Shown: piece by piece, positions 10,214-21,479 of the stretch | Layout: each line of letters begins with the position of its first letter | Position numbering within the stretch: position 1 is the stretch's first letter | Assembly: GCA_032433765.1 (NCBI GenBank) | Contig: JAVIAB010000160.1 | Coordinates: 15,368,307-15,432,306, forward strand | Length of the DNA stretch: 64,000 nt | Reading direction: 5' to 3' | Source: Megaustenia siamemsis | Lineage: Eukaryota; Mollusca; Gastropoda; Stylommatophora; Ariophantidae | The notes under the pieces: generated by a model | The model's input: the letters and a program-made list of their open reading frames with translations, nothing else | Database searches by the model: none | What the model was told of the DNA's origin: nothing | Made by a program: the position numbers and the translations under genes

Positions 10214-11086
10214 AGTGAGTTATTGAGTAATTTGCGGGTCATCATCATTGCACTCCGAACATGTCCATAGGTGCTCAGATCCCCTCCTCAGCAATTCCCT
10301 CAGTGTCCAGCGACTGACGACTCCAGTTCTATGTTGGTTGATAAGTCTTCTTACACGGCCACCAAGTTTCTCATTTCTGGCCGTGCCCATCTTAACTCCC
10401 ATTTCCATCATCCGAAGAAGTGACGTTGATCTGTGTTTGTCGAAGTCCTGTGCTCTTCCCACATCTCGGAGGGCATTGATGACGTCCGCCCGATCCATCG
10501 GTTGCCCGTCCTCAACGACAGCGCAGCTAGCCAACCTGTCCGCTCTCTCATTTCCCCGTACTCCCGCATGTCCAGGGACATAGACAAAGGTGACCTTACG
10601 TATTTTGGACTTCTGCAACGACTCTGCCCATTGCATGCGTACAAAGCCCGCCTCCACTTTTTTTATCATGCTCATCGAATCACTCAGTATACATGCGTGG
10701 GTGTAGTCTTGTGGCTCTAACCATTTGAATGCCTTGGTCACTGCCACCACCTCCATCGTCATGCTGCTCGTGGTCATGGCGTATGCACCACTGTCTTCCT
10801 TGGCTATTCTGCTTGCCGAGCGTGCTGTAAATGCCCATGTACTTCTTTCGTGTCGTCTTATAGATCCGTCTGTATAGATGACTGCATCTTTCTCATCGGT
10901 ATTATCGCAGATGAGACCGTTGACCTCAGCATTAACCACGACCGGGTTCTGTTCCCTACTTTTCCTGTCGAGTGTGACAATACACGAGAAAGTCCCCTTG
11001 AATGACGTAGGCACCGGCATCCACTCCTCACCAACGCTGATATTGGTAAGCCCACAGACCTGTTTGATGACATCTTCTGCTCGAAG
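10214..11086 (-). mobile_element. LINE-F insertion (RNase H end), 12-bp duplication
   Basis: An 873-bp 5'-truncated element between ATGATGATTGTT at 10202-10213 and 11087-11098. Its 3' end is CGCAAATTACTCAATAACTC. It lies inside a LINE-A copy and is therefore younger than that copy. Confidence 0.85.
10220..11020 (-). CDS. LINE-F RNase H domain open frame (5'-truncated retrotransposon)
   Basis: An open frame of 266 codons. Visible RNase H features in order: IYTDGS (first Asp), MEVVAV (Glu), ILSDSMSMI (Asp), and VPGHAGVRGNERADRLA (His and last Asp). It ends in a CSEC motif near HLWTCSECNDDD. RNase H removes the RNA strand of the hybrid during retrotransposition. RT and endonuclease are missing, so this is the tail of a longer polyprotein and the Met start is probably not the native one. 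RNase-H-bearing non-LTR clades include I and relatives; the clade is not assigned. Confidence 0.85.
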   Translation of the reverse strand: MPVPTSFKGTFSCIVTLDRKSREQNPVVVNAEVNGLICDNTDEKDAVIYTDGSIRRHERSTWAFTARSASRIAKEDSGAYAMTTSSMTMEVVAVTKAFKWLEPQDYTHACILSDSMSMIKKVEAGFVRMQWAESLQKSKIRKVTFVYVPGHAGVRGNERADRLASCAVVEDGQPMDRADVINALRDVGRAQDFDKHRSTSLLRMMEMGVKMGTARNEKLGGRVRRLINQHRTGVVSRWTLRELLRRGSEHLWTCSECNDDDPQITQ

Positions 11087-11225
11087 ATGATGATTGTTTC
11101 TTCCTAATATTGGAAATTAGCTCTCTCTTTGCTTTAGCCTCTTACAGAACGTTTTCATTACTCTTCTCTAGCTGTCCATGGTATTCTCAACATTCTTCTG
11201 TAAAACCACATTTCTACAGACTTCA
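11087..11225 (-). mobile_element. LINE-A, right half of the interrupted copy
   Basis: Plus text from 11099 onward, with GCCTCTTACAGAACG and CTAGCTGTCCATGG, is the reverse complement of the LINE-A region at 23790-23890. It resumes exactly where 10213 stopped. Confidence 0.8.
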
Positions 11226-11294
11226 GTCATTTTCTTCGCCTGTTACCAACAAGATAACAGCAGTAAAAAAATTGCTTAATGTTTCTTTGTTATG

Positions 11295-11405
11295 GAACCG
11301 GTCGCCTCTGAGCTGATGTTCAGCTGCATAAATCGGCTTGATGTTTTTGCTATAGATTCGGCCGCATGTGAGTTGATGCTCTTCAGCTATACAAATCGGC
11401 TTAAC
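11295..11405. repeat. Two-copy tandem repeat
   Basis: Two roughly 60-bp copies sharing TGATGTTCAGCT or TGATGCTCTTCAGCT, then AAATCGGCTT. Function unknown. Confidence 0.6.
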
Positions 11406-11429
11406 TAGAAAATATGTAAAATAAATACA

Positions 11430-11505
11430 AAACTGTATCGAGCAGCTAAAATAGTAGACAGACGAGACAAACCACGACGTTTCGAGGAAAAAAGTCTTCA
11501 TCAGA
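11430..11505 (-). other. Hammerhead-like dispersed motif, copy b (best core)
   Basis: Minus strand has CTGATGAAGAC, then a T-run, then CTCGAAACGTCG, and TTTTAGCTGCTCGATACAG further on. CUGAUGA and GAAAC are the two invariant strands of the hammerhead catalytic core. The stem II pairing here is weak, and a closed stem III was not established. Confidence 0.45.
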
Positions 11506-11929
11506 TACAACGCAAACATTCTAAAACAACAAATGTGAACAGAAAACCCATTAAATAGATAACGCTTTCCGTGATGAAACATGGACTCTTGTAGCCAGGG
11601 TAGATTTAGGAAAAAAAAAGCATTTGAAAAAGTATGGAAAGAAAGATTTAAAGTCAAATACAAGAAACACAATTTATTGGCGTATGTATTTATGTCACTA
11701 CGTCAGAAAAAAAAAAAACTACCAGAGCACAGGTAAATTTGACAGACCATCAGAAAAAAAAGAACATTGAAATGGTGTTCCAGAAGCTAAATGAATGACA
11801 GCTAGTCCGTGCAGGATACCCGGTGTAATTGACCAGCTAATGGGACGTTTTGGCCCTTCCGTTAGCTGGTCAGCTACACTGGGTACCCTGCGCGGACTAG
11901 TCAGCGGTCAGGTAAAAGACACCATTTGT

Positions 11930-12400
11930 CTTTAGAACAGGTAACAAGAAAAGTGAGATCCATGTGTACACTATAGACAAGATATCAGACACCATTAGTT
12001 TCTAGAACAGGTAACAAAAGAATCCATGTGTACACTATAGACAAGATATCAGTCACCATTAGTTTCTAGAACAGGTAACAAAAGAATCCATGTGTACACT
12101 ATAGACAAGATATCAGTCACCATTAGTCTCTAGGACAGGTAACAAGAGAATCCATGTGTACACTATAGACATGATATCAGTCACCATTAGTTTCTAGAAC
12201 AGGTAACAAGAGAATCCATGTGTACACTATAGACAAGATATCAGCCACCATTAGTCTCTAGAACAGGTAACAACAGAACAAATGTGTAAATTATAGATCA
12301 GATAAAAGACTTCATTAGTCTGTAGAACAAGTAACAAGAGAACCCGTGTACACATTATGGAGAAGGTAAAAGACTCCATTAGTCTGTAGAACAGGTGAGA
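11930..12400. repeat. Minisatellite, about 63-bp unit
   Basis: Seven or so copies of AACAAGAGAATCCATGTGTA plus CACTATAGACAAGATATCAG and CACCATTAGTTTCTAGAACAG. The array ends about 30 bp from the collagen exon at 12427. Confidence 0.9.
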
Positions 12401-12426
12401 GGTAAGCCCAAGCTTTAGTAACTTAC

Positions 12427-12489
12427 TGCCGGCCCAGGAGGACCAGGTTGCCCAGGTGGGCCTTGAGGACCAGTTCTTCCGTCGTTTCC
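12427..12489 (-). CDS. Collagen exon, seven triplets
   Basis: Minus translation begins GNDGRTGPQG and ends GQPGPPGPA: 63 nt, seven perfect triplets. The acceptor is CTCCTTACAG before GGA and the donor is GTAAGT after GCA. Minisatellites lie on both sides within 30 bp. Confidence 0.92.
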
Positions 12490-12499
12490 CTGTAAGGAG

Positions 12500-12870
12500 G
12501 TAATAAGTCAATGGTTAGTCACACAAAAATAAGTCAATGGTTAGTCACATAAAAATAAGTCAATGGTTAGTCACATAAAAATAAGTTAATGGTTAGTCAC
12601 ACAAAACGTAAATCAATGCTTAGTCACATAAAAATAAGTTAAAGGTTAGACACATAAAAATAAGTCAATGGTCAGTCACACAAAAGTAAGTCAATGGTTA
12701 GTCACATAAAAATAAGTCAATGGTTAATCACATAAAAATAAATCATAGGTTAACCACACAAAAGTAAGTCAATGGTTGGTCACACAAAAATAAGTCAATG
12801 GTTAGTCACACACAAATAAGTCAATGGTTAGTCACACAAAAATAAGTCAATGGTTAGTCACAAAAATAAA
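12500..12870. repeat. Minisatellite, 26-bp unit
   Basis: About 14 copies of AAGTCAATGGTTAGTCACAT plus AAAAAT. It starts within about 10 bp of the intron's 3' end at the exon 12427-12489. Confidence 0.93.
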
Positions 12871-12934
12871 ACAATACAACTTTGTATTAATATGCTAAAA
12901 CTGAAAGTTTTTTTTTTCAAAGAGTTATGACTTT

Positions 12935-13385
12935 AGACTTTAGACTTTAGAGCGAATTAGCTACACTCCAGGAAGTGCATTGCCATATCTGCTCAGCCCA
13001 CGCTCCAGCTACCAACAAAGTCTACGTCCTGATCGTTCACACCGTTCTACTTTTCCCTGTCTTCTGTGAAAATGGTGCGCCTTTACGTTCACACTGTTCT
13101 ATTGAAAGCGCTGCACCCTATTCAAATGGCGCATTGCTCATAATGTACACCGTAACGGCCGTCACGGGCATCATAATCGCCATGCCCCCGCGTCAAATCA
13201 GCCTGCACTTCGCGGACAAATGAAGTCAGGCCTCGACTTCGGTGAGAAACTCGATCCGACAGCAGCCCAGCTGGTGACACATTTGCAGTCGAGAACTGAC
13301 TTCATACATCCCATCCCAGGTTTAGGCCGGGACTTGGTACCGTTCCACTAAACTCCACGGGCAGTTGCCTACAGCACAGATATAC
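12935..13385. other. GC-richer unassigned intron block
   Basis: It starts with three copies of GACTTTA, then a stretch containing TGACACATTTGCAGTCGAG and GGCCGGGACTTGGTACCG that is richer in GC than its surroundings. Possibly an unrecognised SINE or decayed LINE. No second copy was found in the window. Confidence 0.3.
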
Positions 13386-13389
13386 AATT

Positions 13390-13640
13390 AACAAGAAAAT
13401 ATTATGTGTTATTTAGTTATTTGTGGGTTATCTTCATTGCATTCCAGAAAAGTCCATAGGGACTGGGATCCACTATTGAGCGTGTCCAGCAGCGTCCAGC
13501 GACTCACGACTCCAGTTCTGTGTTGGGTGATATGTCCTCTTATGCGCCCACTAAGCCTCTCGTTTCTTGCTGTCCATCTTTACTCCCATCTCTTCCATCC
13601 AAATGGGTGACGTGGGATCATAGTTTGTTAAAGTCATGTG
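13390..13640 (-). mobile_element. LINE-F C-terminal fragment
   Basis: The reverse complement matches the LINE-F end at 10220-10440, with CGACTCACGACTCCAGTTCT as counterpart of CGACTGACGACTCCAGTTCT. The frame is lost. Confidence 0.75.
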
Positions 13641-13659
13641 CCCTTCCCCGCATATGATG

Positions 13660-13990
13660 TGTGCATTGTAACAGTATTAGTAGTAGTAGTAGTACTAGTG
13701 ACAATATTAGTAGTAACAGTAGTCGTAACAGTAGTAGTTACAATATGGCATTGATAGTAGTAGCAGTAGTTGTAACTGTATTTGTAGCAGTAGTGGTTGT
13801 TGCATCACCAGTGGTAGTAATTGTTGTAGCAGTGATTACAAAGGTGGTAGTAATAATCGTATTTGCAGTAATAATAGTAGTTGTTGTAATAGTGGTAGTA
13901 GTAGTAGTAGTAGTTGTTGTAGTAGTAGTAGTGTAGTAATAGTAGTAGTAGTAGTTGTTGTTGTTCTAGTAGTAGTAACAGTAGTAAAAG
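13660..13990. repeat. Imperfect (GTA/GTT)n trinucleotide tract
   Basis: Trinucleotide-rich AGTAGTAGT and TTGTTGT. It opens spurious Val/Ser-rich and Thr/Leu-rich frames on both strands. Confidence 0.95.
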
Positions 13991-14237
13991 TAAGAAGGTA
14001 ATGAAAGTTAGAAGAGCAGTTGTAGATAAAGCTAAGCTTTATCCTTATTTTTAAAAAAAAAGAATCGACCATTTGATGTGCAAGTTTAAACAAATGACAA
14101 AAATATGATGAAAAAAAAAATCTTTCTCAGCATAACTTCGACAATATTTGTGTGTGTGTATATAAATATAGTGGTGATACTGGTTGTGGTAGTAGTGATC
14201 ATAAAGAAAAATGAGCAGAATTGAGATTACCACATAC

Positions 14238-14291
14238 CGGAAGTCCTCTTAAACCTGGCTGACCCGGTGTGCCTTTCTCTCCGCGCTCTCC
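14238..14291 (-). CDS. Collagen exon, six triplets
   Basis: Minus translation GERGEKGTPGQPGLRGLP: 54 nt. The acceptor is TTCCCAAACAG before GGA and the donor is GTATGT after CCG. The GERGEKG charge cluster is a typical helix-stabilising arrangement. Confidence 0.92.
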
Positions 14292-14574
14292 CTGTTTGGG
14301 AAAACAGAAATTGTAAATGTCAGGGCGGGAAATTGCGATGTTTCGAGTCCTTTTTTATGTCTTTGGGAGAATGATACATAAAGTTGTTGACAAATGTGAG
14401 AGAATATACTTGAATGATAACAATAATAATATTGGGGACCCTGTTGATATCTTAGCATATGATATCCGTTTTAGAAAGACTGATGCTTAATCAGGACTCG
14501 TTGCATGGAGTGATGAACTTGTCAATGAGAGATTGGAGGTGCATCTTTTAAAATAAGCTTCATGCACAGTATGT

Positions 14575-15065
14575 TTAGTATAGTTCGATTCAGTTTAGTT
14601 TAGTTTAGTTTAGTTTAGTTTAGTTTAGTTTAGTTTAGTTTAGTTTAGTTTAGTTCAGTTTAGTTTAATTTAGTTAAGTTCAGTTAGGTTAAGTTTAGTT
14701 TAGTTTAGTTCAGTTTTGTTTAATTTAGCTAAGTTCAGTTAGGTTAAGTTTAGTTTAGTTTAGTTTAGTTTAGTTCAGTTTAGCTTAGTTTAGGTTAGGT
14801 TAGTTTAGTTTAGTTTCGTTTAGTTCAGTTCTGTTCAGTTCTGTCCGTTTTAGTTTAGTTTAATTTAGTTTGGTTTAGTTCAGTTTAGTTTAGTTTAGTT
14901 TAGTTTAGTTCAGTTCAGTTCAGTTCAGTTCAGTTCAGTTTAGTTTAGTTTAGTTTAGTTTAGTTTAGTTTAGTACAGTTCAATTTAGTTTAGTTTAGTT
15001 TAGTTTAGTTTAGTTTAGTTTAGTACAGTTCAATTTAGTTTAGTTTAGTTTAGTTTAGTTTGATT
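14575..15065. repeat. (TTTAG)n pentanucleotide array
   Basis: Nearly 100 copies of TTTAG with TTCAG and TTAAG variants. A short related patch lies at about 35445-35465. TTTAG differs from telomeric units only by lacking GG, but its register is strictly 5 bp. Confidence 0.95.
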
Positions 15066-15790
15066 TAGTCGACAGGTCATAGCCCATCGAACAAGTCATT
15101 AAGCTTTCAGATCACTTCGAATAATATCCCTCAACGTATAGTAACTACTGGTCATCACCGGTGTTGTCTTATATAACACGTCTTATTTCTTGTATTGATC
15201 AAATGTATAATCAGTTGCTCTTGTGTTGGACCTGCTTATGCTATGTTTCCTAGTAATTCTAATAATCCACTAATTCATCTTTTCTAGTTGTTGCGTTTCA
15301 TTGCTAATGTTTGTTATGAAATTACATTTGTCGGTAAAAGCTACGCATGTTCAAACTACTCAATTGTCTCTTAATGAAGCCCACAATGCGATTTCCTGTC
15401 ACTCTTGTATTTATTTATTTGTTGTTTTTTTTCATTTGCTATTGCCCCATTATGTAATCTTTGAAAACATATAATTCAAGTAATTGTTATCAAACGGATT
15501 TAGATGTAGTATATATAGTAACTGTCGTGTTTAGTTCGATAAATTATTTCAGCAAAAGAGTTATCTCCCCTTAAGTGACGTCACAACAAAACTACAGTGG
15601 ATCTCAATTCTGTTGAAAGTCACAAATTAGATCGCTGCTCAATTCAGGAGCTATTATTTTTTTGCTTACTAATTAAACGTGGGTGTTTAGTTGATGTAGC
15701 TGTGTGTGTGTGTTCCAGTCTGCTTCCCTGATGAAATATGCTCTAATTTTAGATGAGTCTTAATTAGTTTCTGATCCCTGGGGCATGTGT
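15066..15790. other. Unique-looking intron, nothing recognised
   Basis: No collagen triplets, LINE frames or shared repeats seen. A short (GT)n stretch lies at about 15700-15712. Confidence 0.4.
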
Positions 15791-15794
15791 AACA

Positions 15795-16049
15795 AGTAAA
15801 GTAAAGGTTCCCTCCACGCCTTGTCAGATGTTAGTGAACATATTTTTCTATGACCACGGCACATTTTTGGGTGGTGTAATCGGCATCACGCCAGGCCGCC
15901 TTTACTTCCCAGAAAAAATCTCTGGTACCCATTTTTAGAGGCTGGGAGAACCCCCGAAGCCTTGTTAGTCCGATCCACCACTGCAGCGAATCGAACCCAG
16001 ACCCTTCTGGTCAGGAAGCGAACACACTAACCACTCAGCCATCCAGGAC
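15795..16049 (-). mobile_element. S1-related SINE with a different tRNA-like head
   Basis: The body shares TTTACTTCCCAGAAAAAATC and GGTACCC with S1. The minus-strand head is different: TCCTGGATGGCTGAGTGG as A box and GGGTTCGATTC as B box. A loose CATGTGTA / CATGTATA pair flanks it. It appears to be a sister subfamily sharing the S1 central and tail domains. Confidence 0.75.
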
Positions 16050-16202
16050 ATGTATAGGTAGAGCAAATATCGGACATAAGTTATAACATTAACAGAGAGA
16101 CACTTTCCCTAAGTCGTAAATCTTTTGTGCCAATGGGAGTCTGCTTATTCCCCCCTTCCTAAGTCACTAAGTCATTTTTTTTATGATGAGCTAACATTAG
16201 AT

Positions 16203-16460
16203 GAAGGAAGCCGCGATAACTCAGTGGTCAGTGAACTGGACTACAAAGGACAAGAGGTAGGGTTCAATCTCAACTGACGGCTTCCGGTTCACCCAGCCTT
16301 TAACAGGTACCGGATTTTTTTTCTGGGAAAGTAAAGCAGCACGGGCGTAATACTGATCACATTACCCCAAAAATCATGTGCCAAAGGTCTGTAAAATGTA
16401 TGGTCACTAACACCATATCCCCTATACGCCACTTGGCGTGACGGGGGCTCTTTACTTTTT
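16203..16460 (+). mobile_element. S1 tRNA-derived SINE
   Basis: Head GAAGCCGCGATAACTCAGTG, B-box region GGTAGGGTTCAATCTCAAC, tail GGGGGCTCTTTACTTTTTT. Imperfect duplications AACATTAGAT (16193-16202) and AACACTAGAT (16463-16472) flank it. Confidence 0.85.
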
Positions 16461-16924
16461 TAAACACTAGATCATAATGATGCTGAACGATCTTGAAACA
16501 ATTGTCTGCGCATGGACACCACGATTATGAACAAGCTGTGTCGGAAACATGACTCTACCCTCGTGTTGTTTCTCTTTTCTCTAGAATTAGGGGTCTTCTA
16601 ATGATAGTTTGAGAATCAACGAATAAAGTGTCATGTTAACGCAAGGGGATACTACTCTTTCAAACAGTTCTGAAATGAAAGAACTTATCGAACTAAACTT
16701 GACTTTTACCTTATATATATATATATATATATATGTCATTTTGTGTCTGTGAAAGGTAGGAAGTAATAAAGTTTTGTGAACGACGAAACGATGTGATTGT
16801 AAGAGATTCCAGATGTCTTCACAGATAGAAGTCTTTACATTCTCATTAAAACTAGAATAATAACAACATAACTGCATCAATACTACAAACGTAGACAGAC
16901 GTGAACAAAGAGTCACTATCTACA

Positions 16925-18050
16925 GCAATCAGTGGCTTCGACAGTTAAGTATACGGCAGTCAGTGTCTATGACAGTTAGTTTCTACGACAGTTAGTTTCT
17001 ACGACAGTCAGTGTCTACGACAGTCAGTGTCTACGACAGTCAGTGTCTACGACAGTTAGTTTCTACGACAGTCAGTGTCTACGACAGTTAGTTTCTACGA
17101 CAGTCAGTGTCTACGACAGTCAGTGTCTACGACAGTCAGTGTCTACGACAGTTAGTTTCTACGACAGTTAGTGTCTACGACAGTCAGTGTCTACGACAGT
17201 TAGTTTCTACGACAGTTAGTGTCTACGACAGTTAGTTTCTACGACAGTCAGTTTCTACGACAGTTAGTTTCTACGACAGTTAGTTTCTACGACAGTCAGT
17301 GTCTACGACAGTCAGTGTCTACGACAGTTAGTTTCTACGACAGTCAGTGTCTACGACAATCAGTGTCTACGACAGTTAGTTTCTACGTCAGTTAGTTTCT
17401 ACGACAGTTAGTTTCTACGACAGTTAGTTTCTACGACAGTTAGTTTCTACGACAGTTAGTTTCTACGACAGTCAGTGTCTACGACAGTCAGTGTCTACGA
17501 CAGTTAGTTTCTACGACAGTTAGTTTCTACGACAGTCAGTGTCTATGACAGTTAGTTTCTACGACAGTTAGTTTCTACGACAGTCAGTGTCTACGACAGT
17601 TAGTTTCTACGACAGTCAGTGTCTACGACAGTCAGTGTCTACGACAGTCAGTGTCTACGACAGTCAGTGTCTATGACAGTCAGTGTCTACGACAGTCAGT
17701 GTCTATGACAGTCAGTGTCTACGACAGTCAGTGTCTATGACAGACAGTGTCTACGACAGTCAGTTTCTACGACAGTCAGTGTCTACGACAGTCAGTGTCT
17801 ATGACAGTCAGTGTCTATGACAGTTAGTTTCTACGACAGTCAGTGTCTACGACAGTTAGTTTCTACGACAGTCAGTGTCTATGACAGTTAGTTTCTACGA
17901 CAGTCATTGTCTACGGCAGTCAATAATTATGACAGTCAGTGTTTACGACAGTTAGTATCTATAACAGTCAGTGTCTATGACAGTCATTGCCCATGATAGT
18001 CAGTGTCAATAACAGTCAGTGTCTATAAGAGTCAGTGTCTATGACAGTCA
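16925..18050. repeat. Minisatellite, 16-bp unit in two alternating variants
   Basis: About 68 copies. The two main variants are CAGTCAGTGTCTACGA and CAGTTAGTTTCTACGA. They differ at two positions that almost always change together. The array ends about 30 bp from the donor side of the exon at 18080. Confidence 0.95.
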
Positions 18051-18079
18051 GTGACAGGGATTGATCACACAAATCTTAC

Positions 18080-18133
18080 CGATATCCCCGGCGTACCAGG
18101 AGTTCCAGCCTGACCAGTAACTCCCCTGGGACC
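18080..18133 (-). CDS. Collagen exon, six triplets
   Basis: Minus translation GPRGVTGQAGTPGTPGIS: 54 nt. The acceptor is TACAAAAACAG before GGT and the donor is GTAAGA after TCG. Confidence 0.91.
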
Positions 18134-18484
18134 CTGTTTTTGTATAAACAAATTACTACATTTTTTGTTTCCATAGAAGCACAACAACAGTTTTCTTCTG
18201 GTGATTTTTAAAGTTAAAACCAATTTAACGTACATGCTTTTTTATCTGTGGGTTCTGACTATAATTGGACGTTTAAATTATTTTTTTATTCTTTTTTAGG
18301 TGTGATTATTTTTGTTCATAATTTTGCAATCAGGAATGATTAAATATTTTTTTGCGTTTTGGAAGATCGTTTCACTTCTGTAAAGATAAAGGCTGTGTAA
18401 AGCTTCCTTATCTTTACAATTTCATCTTATTTCTTTTGTTATCAGAAACAGGTCAGCGAATGTAATATACACCATGGCCAGATC
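18134..18484. other. AT-rich intron, nothing recognised
   Basis: T-rich DNA without repeats or coding signal that I can identify. Confidence 0.4.
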
Positions 18485-18895
18485 TGTTTTCCTGGACATC
18501 ATCATTGAGTGTCGTCACCACAACGAAGGTTGGCTACCATGAAGCGCCATTCCGCCCTGTCTCTTGCTTTGATAGTGCAGGTTGTCATAAGCTGACTTGA
18601 CTATCTTTTGATTTTACATCCATGATTTGGTCTACCTCTGCCTCTTTTACCTTGTATTTTCCCTTTCAAGATTACTTTTAGTAGGGTGCAGTGTTTTTTT
18701 TTTTTAACATACCCATACAATTTTATTGGTCTTGTCTGAATTGTGTTTAGTGTTCTCTTCTCATTTTTAGTTTTTTTAAATAAAATTCTCTCTGTTATTT
18801 TCTTTGGAATATTACATGATGAGGCCGTGCAGAAAACCTGTATTGCTCTAATTCTTGTTTCTTTATCTTGTTGTTTGAGATCTGACATGACCTGA
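18485..18895 (-). mobile_element. LINE-B 3' end
   Basis: Minus translation includes TLNTIQTRPIKLYGYVKK, then LLKVILKGKIQGKRGRGRP. The 3' end reads ACGACACTCAATGATGATG. Substitutions and frameshifts are frequent. Confidence 0.78.
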
Positions 18896-19124
18896 GATGC
18901 GTGTATGTGTGTATGCTTTTACATTCTGAGAACTATAATTTATAAACCTGATTCAGTATTGTGTTATCGCCATTAAAACTAGAAAGTTTTTTGTTTTCAA
19001 CTACAGTTCTAATACAGAGCGGCTAAACACACAACATAATGTGAACGCAACCCAAGTACTTTCAACATAAGTATAACCTCTAGCGCTAATAGAATATCAA
19101 TGAAAGACACATATAGTACTGCAC

Positions 19125-20465
19125 AATTATTTCTACTCAACATACATTTCTTTTGCGATTATGACGCCGTTCAGACTAGGACTCCGGACGCTTTTATGAA
19201 AGCAGCTGTTTGTTTCATTGATTCGGTTCACCCGTTTCTCTTCCAGGGAAGTGGGCGTGGTCCACATTGTTCTCCTCAGGTCTATGTACTGGGGGCAATC
19301 TCGTAGAAGGTGTTTTGTTGTCATGCTATCCAGGATACAGTGGCATTGGCTGGTAGTTCCTATTTTGAGTTCGGTGAACATGTGATTTCTCATTTCTGCT
19401 GTGGCCAGTGCGTAGGCGACATAAGATGACTTGATACCTCCTTGATTGTTGGAGGTATCCGTCTCTCTCGTCATACTTTGGGTGTTCTTGTTTCCATTTT
19501 TCATGATACTGGCCTTTGATGATGGATTTGGCTTCATTGTAGCTGACCAGATGGTTCTCTTGTGGTAATCTCCCCCCCTCTTTAGCTCGTTTGGTTGCGC
19601 ATTCGTTTCCGTGTATATTACAGTGTGATGGTATCCACTGGATGACCACTCTCTGGAAGTTATTGCACAATTAGTCAAGGGTTGATTTCAGATCATCTGG
19701 CTCATTGTTCCTGGGTTTTTGTTTTAGAGCTGTTAGTACTGATAGTGCATCGGTCAGTATTACCAATTTCATGTGCACGTTATTTTTGTGTTGAATAGCC
19801 AGTTTTGAAGCATCTTTGGGAGCTTCAGTTTCTGATTTATAGTTCTTTGATAATCTCCCAGCAGCTATTGACTTGGTGATTTCTTCCTGGTTGTTCAGCC
19901 TCAAGAATACACCTCCTCCTCCATTTCTGGTGGAGTTGGTAGCAGAGCCATCTGTGTATATGTGTGACCAGGAGTCCTGTGGGTAGTTGTCGTCTATGTG
20001 TTTTCTGCTATGTGGTTTCTCTCTGTGTCTATTTGGGTGCCTTTTTTTTCATGATTCCTAGTATGTCTTCTTTAAGTTCTGGTATTTTAGTATTCCGTGG
20101 GGAGTCATACATGATGGGGATATGGGTTTTGACATTGTTTGGAACAGTACTGGATCGCTAGTTGTCAATTCTTTGGAGATTGCCGTGACGTTGCACATGT
20201 TTACTCTTCCTTTTCCGAAGCTCGTTATTCTTTGACGCATGCAGTTGTTAGGGAGCCTTTTGTGTATCTCCGCTTGTTGCATTACTTTAGTTTTCCGTCT
20301 ATCGTACAAAGATTGTAAGCCTGTTAGCTTTTCTAGTGTCTCTCTAGGTACAGATTATGTAGCACCAGCCATGATACGGGCAGCCTGGTTTTGTTTTTTT
20401 CTGACTAAACTGTGATTTACAAGTTGTACCCAAGATCTGATTCCATTCTCTAGGACTGATCTTAC
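19125..20465 (-). mobile_element. LINE-G fragment with RNase H, decayed
   Basis: Minus frames include LVILTDALSVLTALKQK (an RNase H Asp region), VVIQWIPSHCNIHGNECA (the His region), CHCILDSMTTKHLLRDCPQY (a zinc-knuckle-like Cys/His end) and, furthest 5', ENGIRSWVQLVNHSLVRKK with NQAARIMAGAT. The order matches an RT thumb, then RNase H, then a CCHC-like end. Several frameshifts make it non-functional. It is distinct from LINE-F in sequence. Confidence 0.78.
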
Positions 20466-21300
20466 TCTTTCCTGTATATAGTCTTCTTTTCTTATTCTTA
20501 TTCTTCTTCTTTCTTTTCTTATTTGCCTTTCAGCGTCGAGGGGAGATATAATTTGGGGTCTTTTGCTTTTCTGTTCGCCTCTGCTGCTGTTATGTTTCCT
20601 AGTGCTTCTAATATTCCATCGATTCATCTTATCCGTGGTCGACCCTTGGGTCTGGTGTTCCCACAACGTTTATTGAAGGCTCGTCGTGTTGTGTTTTGAT
20701 CTTTCTGCCTTGTCACGTGGCCAAACCATTGTATCTGTTGTTTCTTTATATATTCTATAGCGGGGGCTATTCCTAGCTTTTTTTCAGTTATTCATTTCTG
20801 ATCTTATCTCTCAGGCCGTTTCCTGTCATTAGTCTAACACATTTCATCTCAGTAAAGGTTATTTTTCTTATTGTTCTTGCATCTAGGATGCAGGTCTGGC
20901 ATTGGTAGCACAACGTTGGGATGAAGATTGTATTGTATATTGATCGTTTAGCCTCTAGTGTTATTTCCTTGTTGGACAATAGTGGTGAGAACTGTCCACT
21001 GATTTGACAAGCTTTGTTGCATCTTGATTCTATCTCTGCTGTTTGTGAACTATTGTTTGTCACTAAACTTCCGAGGTATTTGAATTCCTCTACTTATTTT
21101 AGTTGCTCGCATATATTGTGTATAGTCGTTTCAAGATATTTCTGTCTGCTCCCAAATCCCTTCCTGCTAATTTCTTCATTATATCTGTTCGTTTTCTGGC
21201 TCTTTTGATTGTTTTACCTATCTGATTTATCCATGTCACTCTGCTATCCATGATGACGCCGCTAAGTTGTGTTGGGTTTTGGTCAAGAGGACGTTAAGGT
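20466..21300 (-). mobile_element. LINE-E fragment
   Basis: The (GAA)-type tail lies at 20490-20520. Minus translation contains ISGQFSPLLSNKEITLEAKR, IPTLCYQCQTCILDARTIRK and RLMTGNGLRDKIRNE. It abuts LINE-G, suggesting insertion into or beside it. Confidence 0.78.
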
Positions 21301-21479
21301 ATTTTATCTTCAAATGTGCAGAGAGTGTGTTTCTCGATAAACTGAACATTGTGTATGTAGTTTTTAAAAAAAATATTATTAATGGGTAGCAGCCAGGTGT
21401 TCATTCATTTTTTTTTAAGTTTTCCTATGCCATCTTGTAATTTGGAGCTGACCAATGACATAGATTATTTGTTTATATA

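Noticed and set aside
16205..16260. Possible tRNA gene from the A-box/B-box-like head
   Set aside because: The tRNA-like part continues into the S1 body and recurs with target-site duplications, so it is a SINE head and not a functional tRNA gene.
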